Shown here in pieces: positions 23,691 to 34,700 of a DNA stretch of 64,000 nt. Below the pieces are notes generated by a model. That model did no database searches. It saw only the letters and a list, made by a program, of their open reading frames with translations, and had not been told where the DNA came from. This stretch comes from Mermis nigrescens (taxonomy: Eukaryota > Nematoda > Enoplea > Mermithida > Mermithidae). Positions within the stretch are counted from its first letter, which is position 1. Each line of letters opens with the position of its first letter. A program made the translations under genes and the position numbers. Location of the stretch: positions 48,097,786 through 48,161,785 of the forward strand of contig JAVLUZ010000154.1 in the NCBI GenBank assembly GCA_036768485.1, given 5' to 3'.

Positions 23691-24620
23691 TTTGTATTCG
23701 GCAAAGATTTTCCCGATCTACAAAGACTTTTCAGGACCATCTTTGTACATGAACAAAGATTTTTGGGAAGACAAAACCTGTAAAAAGATGCGAAGTTCCC
23801 AAAAAAATTTGCGCTTAACACCGAAATGGGTAATTGTCGGTCCTATATATCTTTCAATAGCAGAATTTGCATTTAGAATAAAAAATGTCAATTTTTCGAA
23901 GCTACGCGCCGTTTTGAGACAATTTTTAGTGACTTTCGGTTTTAAGAAACCCAAAAATTAGCTAAAATACACTACCAAAGGTCGAAAAACCCTGTTTTAT
24001 TACAATAAAATCGCTACTGTACCATATTATAGGGCACAAAAATTTGCATGTACAAAATGTACAAAGACTTTTGAGGACCATCGTTGTACATGTGCAAACG
24101 GACCTTGTACAAAAACAACTGGGCAAAACACGGTTTTTTTCTGTTTTCGGCAAAGATTTTTCTCGATGTACAAAGACTTTTCGGGACCGTCTTTGTACAT
24201 GTATATACAAAGATTTTTGGAAAGATTGCAAAAAGGTCTGAAATTCGCAAAATTTTCGGCGCTTCGCGCCGAAATGAGTAATTGTGTGTTCTATATATCT
24301 TTATAATGGCAAAAATTGCATTTCAAAAGGAAAAATGTCAAATTTTTCGGCGGTTCGCGCCGTTTTAAGACGATTTTTAGTGATTTTTACCCTTAGAGAC
24401 TCAGAAATTAGTTAAAATACACTATCAAAAGTCGAGCAACTCTGCTTTTACCACACTAAAATCGCTACTGTATCATATTATAGTACCCAAAAATTTGTGT
24501 CTACAAAATGCACAAAGATTTTTGGGAAGACAAAAACTGTAAAAAGGTGTAAAATTCCCAACAATTTTCGGTTTGTTATCTATATCATTAAAATAGAAGA
24601 ATTTGCTTTTAGAGTGAAAA
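23690..24620 (-). repeat. Two head-to-tail TGTACA hairpin repeats plus a fragment
   Basis: Copy one is 23690-24115, copy two about 24128-24515, and a terminal fragment follows to 24620. All are in minus orientation with the order seen at 14008-14440 reversed. Both full copies keep the paired TGTACAAAGA/TCTTTGTACA modules. Copy two keeps an intact GGCGCTTCGCGCC palindrome, where copy one has only CGAAGCTACGCGCC. The head-to-tail layout is unusual for a MITE. Confidence 0.7.
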
Positions 24621-25238
24621 AATGTCAAATCCGACTTTGGGTGGGGGATATACGTGCTCACTGGTGAGCATGAGGGGTATCCCCTACCACGACTTTTGGA
24701 AAGCATATATACCCCTCAGGCCATTTTGAACCAAAACCTATTGCTGGAACCATGAAAAGCGTCAAACAACGTGTCTAAAAGTATAATTCAAGTATAAATA
24801 AGCAGCATATTGTTCAATTCATTTATCCAAACACTTTTCTTCCATTATTTAGTATAATGTTTGATAAAACAGGTCACTTCTTCGACCTAATTGTCATTTA
24901 TTTGCATGCGAATTTAGCCGCAAATATTCATGAAGAATAAAATAAAATGATTTAAGTAAGCATCAAAATTTGACATAAATAACAGAATAATCTTTCATTT
25001 ACCATCCCCTCCCCAGGAAACTCGGTTTAACCCTCCCAAAACTTTTGACCATGTGCATGTATGACACACTCTCAATATACAAGCATATATTTATTTACCA
25101 AACAAAACAGCATACGACGTATATAATAGTTGCCCAGATGAATACAATAAGCTCATTGAGTACAAAGGTTGCCTAAATTAGGGGGTCAAAAAAAGCTAAA
25201 GATACGAGCAGAGCAATACCAAAAGGCAACAGATGTAA
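24621..25238. other. No gene; fragment of a G-rich MITE at 24630-24705
   Basis: CCGACTTTGGGTGGGGGATA matches the right part of the CATGTAAC family. The rest is AT-rich and unassigned. Confidence 0.4.
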
Positions 25239-25239
25239 A

Positions 25240-25890
25240 GCATACATCTAACAGGGACGATAGGGGATCCCCCACCCAAAGTCGGACGTCCCCCCAACCC
25301 TTCCCCAAAGCCAGAAAATTTTTGCCCCCCCCTCGATTTTTGAAAAAAATTGAATTTTTCGGCGTTTTTTGGCCGAAAATTCGAGGTCATCTACTCCCCC
25401 TAAAAATGGCCGGGACCCCCCCCGACGGTTTTTTTCATATTCGGCAAAGTTTTTTTCCCGATGTACAAAGACTTTTCAGGACCGTCTTTGTACATGTACA
25501 AAGATTTTGGGAAGACAAAAACTGTAAAAAGATATGAAATTCCCAGAAATTTTCGGCGCGCCGCGACGGAATGAGTAATTGTTTGTCCTATATATCTTTA
25601 AAACGGCAGAATTTGCATTTAGAATGGAACAATGTCAAATTTTCCGGCGCTTATACTTAGTAATCTTTGGCGACAGAAACTACCGGAAATTAGCTAAAAT
25701 ACACTCCCAAAGGTCGAAAAACCCTGTTTTACCACACTAAAATCGCTACTATACCATATTATAGTACACAAAAATTGACATGTACAAAATGTACAAAGAT
25801 TTTTAAGGACCATCTTTGTACATGTATAAACGGACCTTGTACAAAAAACACTGGATTCCCCCAATTTCGAGCCGTTACATGTATGATGTA
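25240..25890 (-). repeat. G-rich MITE split by a TGTACA hairpin repeat (minus)
   Basis: MITE parts at 25240-25428 (ACATCTAACAGGGACGATAG, then AAAGTCGGACGTCCCC) and 25853-25890 (AATTTCGAGCCGTTACATG) flank a TGTACA repeat (25429-25852). The arrangement is identical to 12486-13192 but inverted. Independent copies of the same composite suggest that the TGTACA repeat was mobilised inside the MITE, or that it has a preferred target there. Confidence 0.7.
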
Positions 25891-26502
25891 AAGGTATGTA
25901 TGTATTGTTGAAAAAATACACAAGGGTTAAGGGTAAGCAAGCGCCAGATGAAAAAATGGTCTGGTACGAAGCGCCAAATATTTTGAGATTTTTCTGTTAA
26001 ATTGTCGATGAACTACAGTTTACATGTGTATAATTTCCGGGAAAAATCTGTCAAAATTTCCGTTCGTTGCGAAAAAACTGCGAAATTTTCCGCATCAGCC
26101 CCTCTAATTCGTATGGTGCGAACAAAACATGATATGAATAAAAAACATAGGCATGGCCATATTGAAGAGGGCGGGAAGACAAACGTGTTCTTGGCCGGAA
26201 AAATTTTTAAAAGGTTAGGAAGATCATGCTCGGAAGGATGAAGAAATTGAATCTATTGGTTAAATAAATCTTAGAATTTCGACGCTTCGTGCCTGTTTTA
26301 TAATTTTTCCTCAAGCGCGAACAATAAGCAACGCTTTTCACAACCCATGAGTAGAAATTTTTCCAAAAAGTTCGAATTTTTGATGCTAATGAATAGAGCA
26401 TGTATCCACTTCAGAGTGTAATTTCCGAGATAAACCAATGTCTTACGTCTGTCCCCTTGGGTGAGTCCTAGATACGGGCCTATTGTATACATATACATAC
26501 AG

Positions 26503-27095
26503 GGGCGTAAACAGCCGGAGGGAGGGGGGGGCGCCCCCTCCGAAATGAAAAAATATTTTTAGTCTTCACAAGGGTCCCCCCAAAAAAATAATTAAAAAAT
26601 CTCCAAGTCAACTAAAAGGACAGCCAAAATGCGTTTCTAGCACACTTTTTAGCCTCGAAACTCGGAATTTTTCGGCGCTTCGCCTTTTTCCTTACCTTAG
26701 AAAGAAACCCAGATTTGACTTAAAAATAGCTAATATGTCAAGAATTTTCGGTGCTTCGCAACGATTTATCATTTTCTGCATTAGTTTTCTTTGCAAAACC
26801 GCAAAATTAAATGCCAAGAAAATAATGTCGAAATGTCTTGGAGTCAAGCTTCAACTTGATATTGAGAAATTAGTCATACCGATAGGTTGAAAGATAGATT
26901 TTTGATATCAAAGTTTGAAATCAAGCAAGAAAATTTTTGATTTTTTTAAATTTTTCACTTCACCATGGCATAGATCTCGTCGAGAAACGCTCAAAAATGC
27001 CATTATTTTCGCGTATCTCCTAATGATTCCCGAGATATAGGAGTTCAAAAATTTTGGGCCCCCTCCCCCGAAATAAAATCCTGGTTACGCCCTGT
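26503..27095. mobile_element. hAT-like MITE, CAGGGGCGTAA ends
   Basis: ACAGGGGCGTAAACAGCCGG at the left pairs with ATCCTGGTTACGCCCTGT at the right. Two GC micro-palindromes (CGGCGCTTCGCC at 26673; GGTGCTTCGCAACG) lie inside. No transposase. No clear TSD. Confidence 0.55.
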
Positions 27096-27579
27096 GTAAT
27101 ACATATGTCATATATGCACAGGGTCAAAAGTTCTAGAAGGGGTGGACCGACTTTCCGTGGGAGGGGAATAATGAATACTTAATTTTGCTATTTGAAGTCA
27201 GATTTTGGCACTTGATTCGCTGTATTTTATTCTTCATGAATTTTTGTGCTTAAATTTACATGAAAACAGATAAAAATAAGGGTTATGTAATGACCTGTAA
27301 CATCAAATATAAACGAAATATTGGAAGGAAAATGTCTGAATGAAGAATTGAACATTCAGCTACTCGAAAAATAAGTCTAGTACTTAAAATTATACTATTA
27401 GACGTCGTTTGACGATTTTTCATGGTTGGAGCAATAGATTTGGTCCCAAAACTGCCTAAGGGAGTATGCCTTTCAGAATCCTGAATCCTGGTAGAGAGAT
27501 ACCCCCATACTCCCAGTGTGCATATGTGACATATGTATATATGTCACATAGTGTGCATATGTGACATGTGTACCCGGTT

Positions 27580-30500
27580 CTTTCTTTATTAATTATGCTA
27601 AAAGTCAAATTATTCGTAAATCTGATAAATTTGTTTTATTTTCGCTAAATCCGTTAATTTATATGTAATTTCGCCCCAGCAAAAAAGACAAATTTTTTAC
27701 AATTGTGGCAGATCTTTGAATAATAATATAATCGACCCAAAAAACGTTCCAAATTCTAACTGTGTAAATAAATTGTGTTCTATTTTGTTTAATTCGCGCA
27801 GTATATGTAACAAAATTGCTGATTTGCATTTTCTTTTGAATTCTTATACTTATGATTTGATTTTTATTACTGAAACAAGGCTGACTGATACTGTTAGTGA
27901 TTCTTTGTTAGTTGCAAATATCATTTATTCAGTTTTTAAAAATGATCGTGAAAAAAGAGCAGGTGGAGGGGTCTGTATTATCTTCAAAGACAAAATTTGT
28001 CTCTGAGATTAGTTAATACTTTCTCAATTACCTGTACTGCTACAATTATTGCCTGCGATTCATTTATTGGTTCTATTACATATAGGTTCAGTTTGTGCTA
28101 TAGACCTCCTAATTATTCTCTACACGACAAACAAAATCAAGATTTTTTAAATCTTTTAAATATATTGCTTGATTGTAACAAAACCCTTATTGTTTTAGGT
28201 GATTTTAATCTACCAGATATTAAATGGAATAAAACTGATGTATAATCTGAAAATAGTATGTCTTTCAATTTTTCGAAACCGTTAATCGTTATGGATTATA
28301 TCAACATGTACATCACCCTACATTGGGTCAAAATATTCTAGATTTAATATTTTTATCTGATAAATCATTGATTATTGATTGCAAAACAACACCTCCTATT
28401 GCTACAAGTGATCATGATTCTGTTATTTTCAAAATTTTACTACCGTTTGAAGTCAGGCGACAAGTAGCTTTGAAACGTAATTTTGCAAAAGCTGATTATG
28501 AATCTATGTTTACTTTTCTTGCCAACATTCAGTGGCCATTTATCTTTTCTATTTGTGTGACAGTAGACGATTTTTATAATCGTTTTTAAACGGCGATGCA
28601 ATATCTTATTTATATTCTTTTGTTCCGTTTTCCAAACCTGGTAGAGTTAATAAATATCCCAAAAATATGAGACGACTGTTGTCAAAGAAATTAAAATTCT
28701 TCTAAATTTGATCCTATGTTCAGGAATACTTACTCTAAATACAGTAGACTTGTAAGGAAAGCTATAAAGGAATATTATTGTGCACAGGAACGTAAACCGT
28801 TACAAAAGGGATCCGATCCTAAGCATTTTTATCGTTTTACTAATACTAAGAAAAATCCGTTAAACAATATGCTCGACAAAGTTGTTGACAACTCTATTAT
28901 CAACGCAGACTGGCAAAAAGCGAATGCTTTCATAAATTCTTTGCATCTGTTTACAGTTGATAATGGTTTCCCTATTAATACCACAAACTTAAGTCACAAA
29001 GATATACTTGATGTTAAGGAAGATTTTAGTTTTGAATCTGTACTAAATTCCATTCAAAATCTTGAGCAAACTTTCTCTATTGGGTCTGATATTTGTTCAT
29101 ACATATTTTATCAGAAATGTCCATTTCTTGTTGATCCACTTAGTTCTATTTTCGAAATTTCTTATAGAACTGGTGAAGTACCTTGTTGTTGGAAAGATGC
29201 GATTGTAGTACCTATCTTTAAGAAGGGTGATTATTCTTCACTTGAAAATTACCGTCCAATATCTCTTTGTTGCATCACCTGTAAAATTATGGAGTATATT
29301 ATAAACAGAGCTTTAATTGCTTCTTTAAAGTCAAAAACTAATTTCTTTTCACGGCAAATTGGTTTTCAAAAGGAAAGTCATGTGAAACTCAGCTTTCGAA
29401 GTGTACAAACATGTGGGTTAAATCACTAGACGCATCTATTCCTATTGATGTTGTTTATGTCAATTTCAGTAAAGCCTTCGACTCTGTCGTTTATTCTAAA
29501 TCGATAGAGAAGTTGAAGCATAATGGGATAAATAGAATGTTATTAAAATGGTCAATTTCCTTTTTGACAAATCGTACACAAAAGGTCAAAATTTTTGACG
29601 CTTTTTGTGATCGGAAACCAGTTATTAGTGGCGTACCTCAAGGTAGCGTTTTAGGACCCTCTTTGTTCCTGTTGTTTGTAAACGATTTTGTTCAGGCTGT
29701 TGAGCATAGTGAAGTCTTCTTCTTTGCTGATGATTTGAAGCTCTTTAATTTTTCTCAAAACAATACTTTGTTGCAAAAAGATTTAGATGAGCTGGTTTCC
29801 TGGTCTGAAGAAAATCAGTTAAGCATATCTCTCCTTAAATGTTCTGTTATATCTAGGGTACGCAAATCCTAAAGTTACATATCACATAAACCATTTTTTG
29901 TTATCTGACGCAGGTTCTTCAATTCGAGATTTAGGTGTTTCCTTAACAGCAAACTTATCATCTAGTTGTCATTGTACTAATATATCAGCAAAAGCGTTGA
30001 AAATGAGTGCTTTGATTTTCAAATGTTTTGAATCACGTGATCTTAAAATGTTGGTTCTTGCTTTTCAGAATTATATTCGGCCTTTAGTAGAGTATGCTCC
30101 AACTGTATGGAACCCCTATTTGCTTTCTGATATGAACAGGGTTGGACGGTATATACAGCGAAAATTTACTAAAAGGTTAATTGGATATATGGGACTTTCG
30201 TTATGATGAAAGGTTAAAAGCCTTAAATTTAGAGAGGCTTGAACTCTGTAGAATTTATTTTGATTTAATTGTTACGTATAATATTATTCACAATAATCTC
30301 TTACCTTCTGAAGATTTTTATAAGTTTTATGGTCATTCGCGTACTAGAAATGCATTTGCAAATCAGATCCACATATTTAGAAAAACTTCGACTTGATTGT
30401 AAAAAGTATTGTTTTGCTACTAGATCAGCTAGAATTTGGAACTATCTTCCACAATATATTCGAAGTTCTCCAAATGTTGATACATTTAAGAGAAATTTGA

Positions 30501-30665
30501 AAAAGGTTGATTTCAGGAATTTTTTGGTAGGGCACACGTGAGCGCAATCTATTTGCCTGTGTGTCCAGGACATTTCGCATTTTACACTTTGCTATTTTAC
30601 TTTCCTTGCGACTTTGTTTTACCCTTGTGTTTTATTTTCCGAATAAAGTATTAGTATTAGAATTA
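27580..30665 (+). mobile_element. Decayed CR1/jockey-like LINE in RYBP intron 1
   Basis: A 3.1-kb non-LTR element opposite in direction to the host gene. Fragments of endonuclease and reverse transcriptase occur in the right order. The 3' end is a short tandem tail (TTAGTATTAGAATTAGTATA) after an AATAAA. ORF1 is missing, so it is 5'-truncated. Its 3' end lies only about 35 bp from the donor site of RYBP exon 1. Confidence 0.85.
27716..30541 (+). pseudogene. LINE ORF2 remnant (endonuclease and reverse transcriptase)
   Basis: Seven overlapping frame segments follow one another. The endonuclease start (NSRSICNKIADLHFLL, FITETRLTD) and the catalytic GDFNLPDIKW and SDHDSVIF strings lie at 27780-28440. 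The reverse transcriptase part has the NYRPISLC block near 29250, SGVPQGSVLGPSLF near 29630 and the FADDLKLF active-site box near 29720. The thumb/C-terminal part (YIRPLVEYAPTVWNPY) is near 30070, and the ending around RIWNYLP near 30430. At least six frameshifts or stops break it, so no activity is expected. The family is close to, but distinct from, the LINE at 43064-46961. Confidence 0.85.
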
Positions 30666-30700
30666 GTATAAATAAATATATGTACACACTACACACACAC

Positions 30701-30837
30701 TTGAATGATTCCGATTTGTTACGAAACGTGCATACGGTACATTCCCAACCGCCATCTTCGAAAGTTACATCATCGTCATCAGCAACTGATGCACATGAGT
30801 CAACTTTACGTCGGCGTCCAGCTCTCTGTTTTAACAT
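30701..30837 (-). CDS. RYBP: RYBP/YAF2 homologue, first coding exon
   Basis: The minus-strand frame from ATG at 30837 reads a basic leader (KQRAGRRRKV), an acidic patch (DDDDVTFEDG) and then GGWECTVCTFRNKSES, the first half of a RanBP2-type (NZF) zinc finger as in RYBP/YAF2. In relatives the matching start is a short Lys/Arg-rich leader followed by FWDCSVCTFRN. The donor TTCAA/GTGTGT leaves AA, which exon 2 completes. This places Cys 3 and 4 on exon 2, giving the W-x-C-x2-C-x(n)-C-x2-C layout in full. The finger binds ubiquitin on H2A in known homologues. The ATG has a weak context (CACTATGTT), and an upstream noncoding exon is possible because CAACAG precedes it. A 16-kb transposon nest begins about 130 bp upstream. 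Confidence 0.88.
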
Positions 30838-30969
30838 AGTGACTGTTGAATAAAACGATGAACGAAATTTGGAAGCTACAAGATGAATAAATAGGAAACA
30901 GGAATGGCCATCAAGCGTAAGAATCTGACCTGCAATACAAGCAAAGTCAAATCTTATATAAATTCAAAG

Positions 30970-32503
30970 TAGTGATCGACCGGGGCGACTTTTTTGGCCG
31001 GGGCTGGAGCAGTACCGGGCTGAAAAAAATTCCGGCCCCACCCAGGGCCGAGGCCGGGGGCCGGAGTCAGACAAGGAAAATATTATTGCATGACACATAC
31101 TTGGAGTGGGTATAGAAAGAGAAATAATGAGCGACTGCTCCATTCAGTAGTAAATGGCAAGCGCAAAGTTAGGTGCACCTTTTCAAATCAAGTTTTATTA
31201 CTATTTATGTCACAAGAAACAAATTTAGTCCATTGTTTCATTCCATTTGAATCTTCACTACTTCTACTGCTGCTGTAGCGATTGGGCGGAATAGGTATTG
31301 GACGTAATAAATGAGAAATATATAGCTTATCAGATCCGTCGCAATTCTGCAGTGTAGCTTACTTCCGCCTATTATTCACTTTCGATGCAATAACTATTAT
31401 GCAAAAAATGCGTTATAGTGGAATCATAGAGATGTAGGGATTGGGCGGAATAGGCATTGGATGTAATAAATGATATATAGTTTATCGGATTGAACGCAAT
31501 CCTGCAGGGTAGTATACATTCACCTAAAACTAACTTACGTCCTAATAATTATTACACAAGAAACCCCTTTTTTAAAAGCAGGCGGTTCCCATTCAATTAA
31601 ATGTAAAAGTGTTGTTTGTTAAAATAGTTTTTTAAAAAGGCGCAATTTACACCTAGATATAGAACGTATTTGTCAACTCTAAATCTTTTAGCCACTAGCT
31701 TCGAATAAATGAGATATAAGTAGCATTTGGTTAGTTCAATGATTAATTGAAGGAATCAAAAACATGCAGATTGTCCTGGCATTCGTGTAGCTGGTTCACA
31801 TATGTATTAAGATAGTCATATTATGAGGGTGTATGTGTGCGGTCGATAGCATCTGAGGAAACGAGAGAAAGTTGCTGGCAGTAGGATTTGAAACGTGGAC
31901 CCCTTGCTCTAAAGTCCAGCACCACAACCAATCGACTAACACTGGTTAATTTTGATAAAGATTGAAAGATATTCGTGATGTTTTGCTGGTTTACCAGCTG
32001 ATTAGGCTTAGGCTTAGTATCATGGACTGACCAAAATGTTGGTGCCAGCGTTTAAAATAAGCCTGAGTAATGGGATGCGACGCGAGTTGCATCCCATTAC
32101 TTAGGCTCATTTTAAATGCTGGCACCAACATTTTGGTCAGTCACATGAATCTACTGGAAAAATCTAATGACTGCCTTATTTGTTTTCGACTTGACTCAAA
32201 TCAAACCAGTTAGGTGGCAGCTTCCAACGGATACTACTTGCTGTATACGTACCTATAACGTGGCTATCTTAATACATTTGTGAACCAGCTACACCAATGC
32301 CGATTGTCCTCAACATTCATTCAGTAATAGCTCATTTATACACAGTAGCAAGACAAGGACTAAAGATACCTTTGGTCGAATCAGTGCAGTTCTCAAAATT
32401 AACACTTGCTTATTGATAAATAACTGGCAGTATCCCATCCCTTGTACAAGATACGAATTATACTAAATTTTTCCCCGGCCCCGGCCATTTTTTGACGGCA
32501 CTG
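30970..32503. mobile_element. H1: hAT-type element with GC-rich ends (left part)
   Basis: The left terminus TAGTGATCGACCGGGGC is identical to that of H2 (35679). The interior is collinear with H2: GCATGACACATACTTGG, CAATTCTGCAG(T/C)GTAG and CTCATTTATACACAGTAGC occur in both. The sequence reaches CCCCGGCCCCGGCCATTTTTT and is then interrupted by G1 at 32504. The expected right terminus was not found beyond 47622, so it is truncated or diverged there. No transposase remains. A short internal duplication (ATTGGGCGGAATAGG at 31284 and 31440) is specific to this copy. Confidence 0.7.
31778..32301. mobile_element. TIR element with a tRNA-like module and internal palindrome, copy 1
   Basis: The inverted ends (GGCATTCGTGTAGCTGG and CCAGCTACACCAATGCC, matching further for about 40 bp) are flanked by GATTGTCCT at 31769-31777 and 32302-32310. 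The same position in H2 (40797, GCAGATTTTCCTGAAG) is empty. Inside, 31885-31955 read on the minus strand as a degraded tRNA: box A-like TAGTCGATTGG, then box B-like GTTTCAAATCC. A second internal palindrome (GACCAAAATGTTGGTGCC at 32029, mirrored at 32125) could form a ~55-bp hairpin. Nonautonomous. TSD length fits hAT or Mutator. Confidence 0.85.
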
Positions 32504-33489
32504 CAGTGTTGCCAGGTCCCAAAATTCAGATTCTCCTGCACAGAGGTAAAATTGGGGAAAAATTCTCCTGCAATTCTCCTGAAAATATTTTGATTCTCCT
32601 GAAAATTCTCCTGGCTCATATTTTGCAGGAAAGGTTGTACAGCAGATCTACAATTGTATGTACACATGCATATCAAGCATGCTCAGGCCAATTTACCATG
32701 GTTCACCCAACTATTTTATTCTGATCTCTTGCCTATTAATCGTAAGGACACTCAAGGCTAAATAATAAATATTAATTCTCTCACAAAAAGCTCATGGAGC
32801 ATATCTGCATTATACAGGCAGATGCAAAAATAATGGAAGACTAATGCTGCATCACAAAGTATAACATTTTATTCAACATCAACAGCTGACAAACATTCAA
32901 TAACAGATTCCTGATCTTCATCAGGATATACTGCTCAAGGGCCTAAGCTAAAGAGGTCGCATTTTTTACAATACACATTATTCGAAAAAAGAGTTCCTGT
33001 GCTTAAAACAGTGACCGCCAATTTTCAGTTGCACTTACATCATCAAAAATTTCTGAAAAGAGCCCTGTTTGCAATGTCTTTTGAAAAAATAAATAATACT
33101 TTATTACTAATTGCATGTACTTCAGTAGCAAGCAAATCCTTACGTTTTGAAATATATCAAAAAAATGTTTATAGGCGCGTTGCAAACACCGTTTCTTTTT
33201 CCCAGCAATTTGGTTGACATTATAGACCGAACCCAAAATTTTTTCCACTTTTTCCGACTTTTTTCCACATTTTTTGGGAGGTCTAAACACGTTCAAAATA
33301 GAGCGCCTGTGTTGAAAAATCAGTGTTTTTAAGTGGAAAATTTTATGTACACATGCAATAGCGGTGTTTGATGCACTTTTTGTATAAAAATTTCGCGCTC
33401 TACAAGAATATCACGATCAGTAACGTTATTTATGTTGAAACTTGAATTTCCTTCCTTCAGTAAAGCATTTTAGCCAATTCTGAAGTCGT

Positions 33490-34700
33490 TTTTGTCAATC
33501 AAAAATATAATTTGTCAAATGGCGCGAAGCGCTAGAAAATTTTGAAATTTTAGCTCTCTAAATCATTTTTGCATTTGAAAAACTGTGCAGAAGGTAAGGA
33601 TTTTCAATCGTAGTGGAGTTCTAGGACCAGATTATTGATAAAAAATGCTGCAATTGGCGTCGCGCGGCTTAAACATCAATAACAAGTAAGAATTAAATCA
33701 ATTCAGCGCGAAGCGCGAAAATTTTGTAGTTTCACCTCTCTGAAACGCATTTTTGCATTACAAAAACTAAGCAAATCCGTGCAGAAGATAAGGATTTTCA
33801 ATCGTAGAAAAGTTCTGGATCAAATTGTCAATAAAAATGCTGCAGTTGACACGGCGCGGCTCAAATATTAATAACAAAAAAGAATTAAATCAATTCGGCG
33901 CGGAGCGCCAAAATTTTTGTAGTTTCACTTCTCTAAACGCATTTTTGCATTACAAAAACTAACTGAATCCGTGCAGAAGATAAGGATTTTCAATCGTAGT
34001 GAAGTTGGCATTCGTGTAGCTGGTTCACATATGTATTAACATAGTCATATTATAAGGGCGTATGTGTGCGGTCGATAGCATCTGAAGAAATAAGAGAAAG
34101 TTGCTGGCAGTCAGATTCGAAACGTGGACCCCTTGCTCTAAAGTCCAGAACCATAACCAATCGACTAATGCTGGTTAATTTCGATAAAGATTGCAAGCTA
34201 TTCGTGATGTTTTGCTGGTTTACCAGCTGATTAGAGCTTAGGCTTAGTATCATGGACTGACCAAAATGTTGGTGCCAGTGTTTAAAATAAGCCTGAGTAA
34301 TGGGATGCGACGAGCAGGAGCGAGTGACGCGAGTTGCATCCCATTGCTTAGGCTTATTTTAAACGCTGGCACCAACATTTTGGTCAGTCACATGAATCTA
34401 CTGGAAAAATCTGATGACTGCCTTATTTGTTTTAGACTTGACTCAAATCAAACCAGTTAGGTGGCAGCTTTCATTGAATAATACTTGCTGTATAGGTACT
34501 TATAACGTGGCTATCTTAATACATATGTGAACCAGCTACACCAATGCCGTGAAGTTCTAGACCAGATTGTCGATAAAAATGCTGCAATTGGCGCGGCGCG
34601 GCTTAAGGATTACAAATAAGTAAGAATTTAATCAGTTCGGCGCGAAGCGCTCGAAAAATTTTGAAGTTTTAAGTCTCTAAAACGCATTTTTAACATTACA
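33490..34700 (+). repeat. ~190-bp tandem array with GGCGCGAAGCGC hairpins
   Basis: Four units, near 33490, 33700, 33880 and 34600, each carry (G/A)GCGCGAAGCGC or GGCGCGGAGCGCC, then TTGCATTACAAAAACTAA-like and GATAAGGATTTTCAATCG, and end TTGGCGCGGCGCGGCT-like. The third unit is split by the TIR element at 34007-34548. Noncoding. Confidence 0.75.
34007..34548. mobile_element. TIR element with a tRNA-like module and internal palindrome, copy 2
   Basis: Same family as 31778-32301 and nearly full length. The flanking duplication is GTGAAGTT at 33999-34006 and 34549-34556. Neighbouring array units give the empty site (CAATCGTAGAAAAGTTCTGG at 33801). The tRNA-like stretch is at 34112-34180 on the minus strand. 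The internal palindrome has an extra GAGCAGGAGCGAGT in its loop compared with copy 1. Confidence 0.88.

Noticed and set aside
23692..25537. ORFs rich in MYKD, FVHVQR and LYM strings on both strands, recurring across the window
   Set aside because: All come from the TGTACA hairpin repeat read in different frames; no shared protein frame is conserved between copies.
32458..32724. Paired ORFs repeated at 34949-35239 (MICMCTYNC and antisense)
   Set aside because: They are repeated because G1 and G2 are copies of one hAT-type element; the frames overlap on both strands and contain the ATTCTCCTG array.
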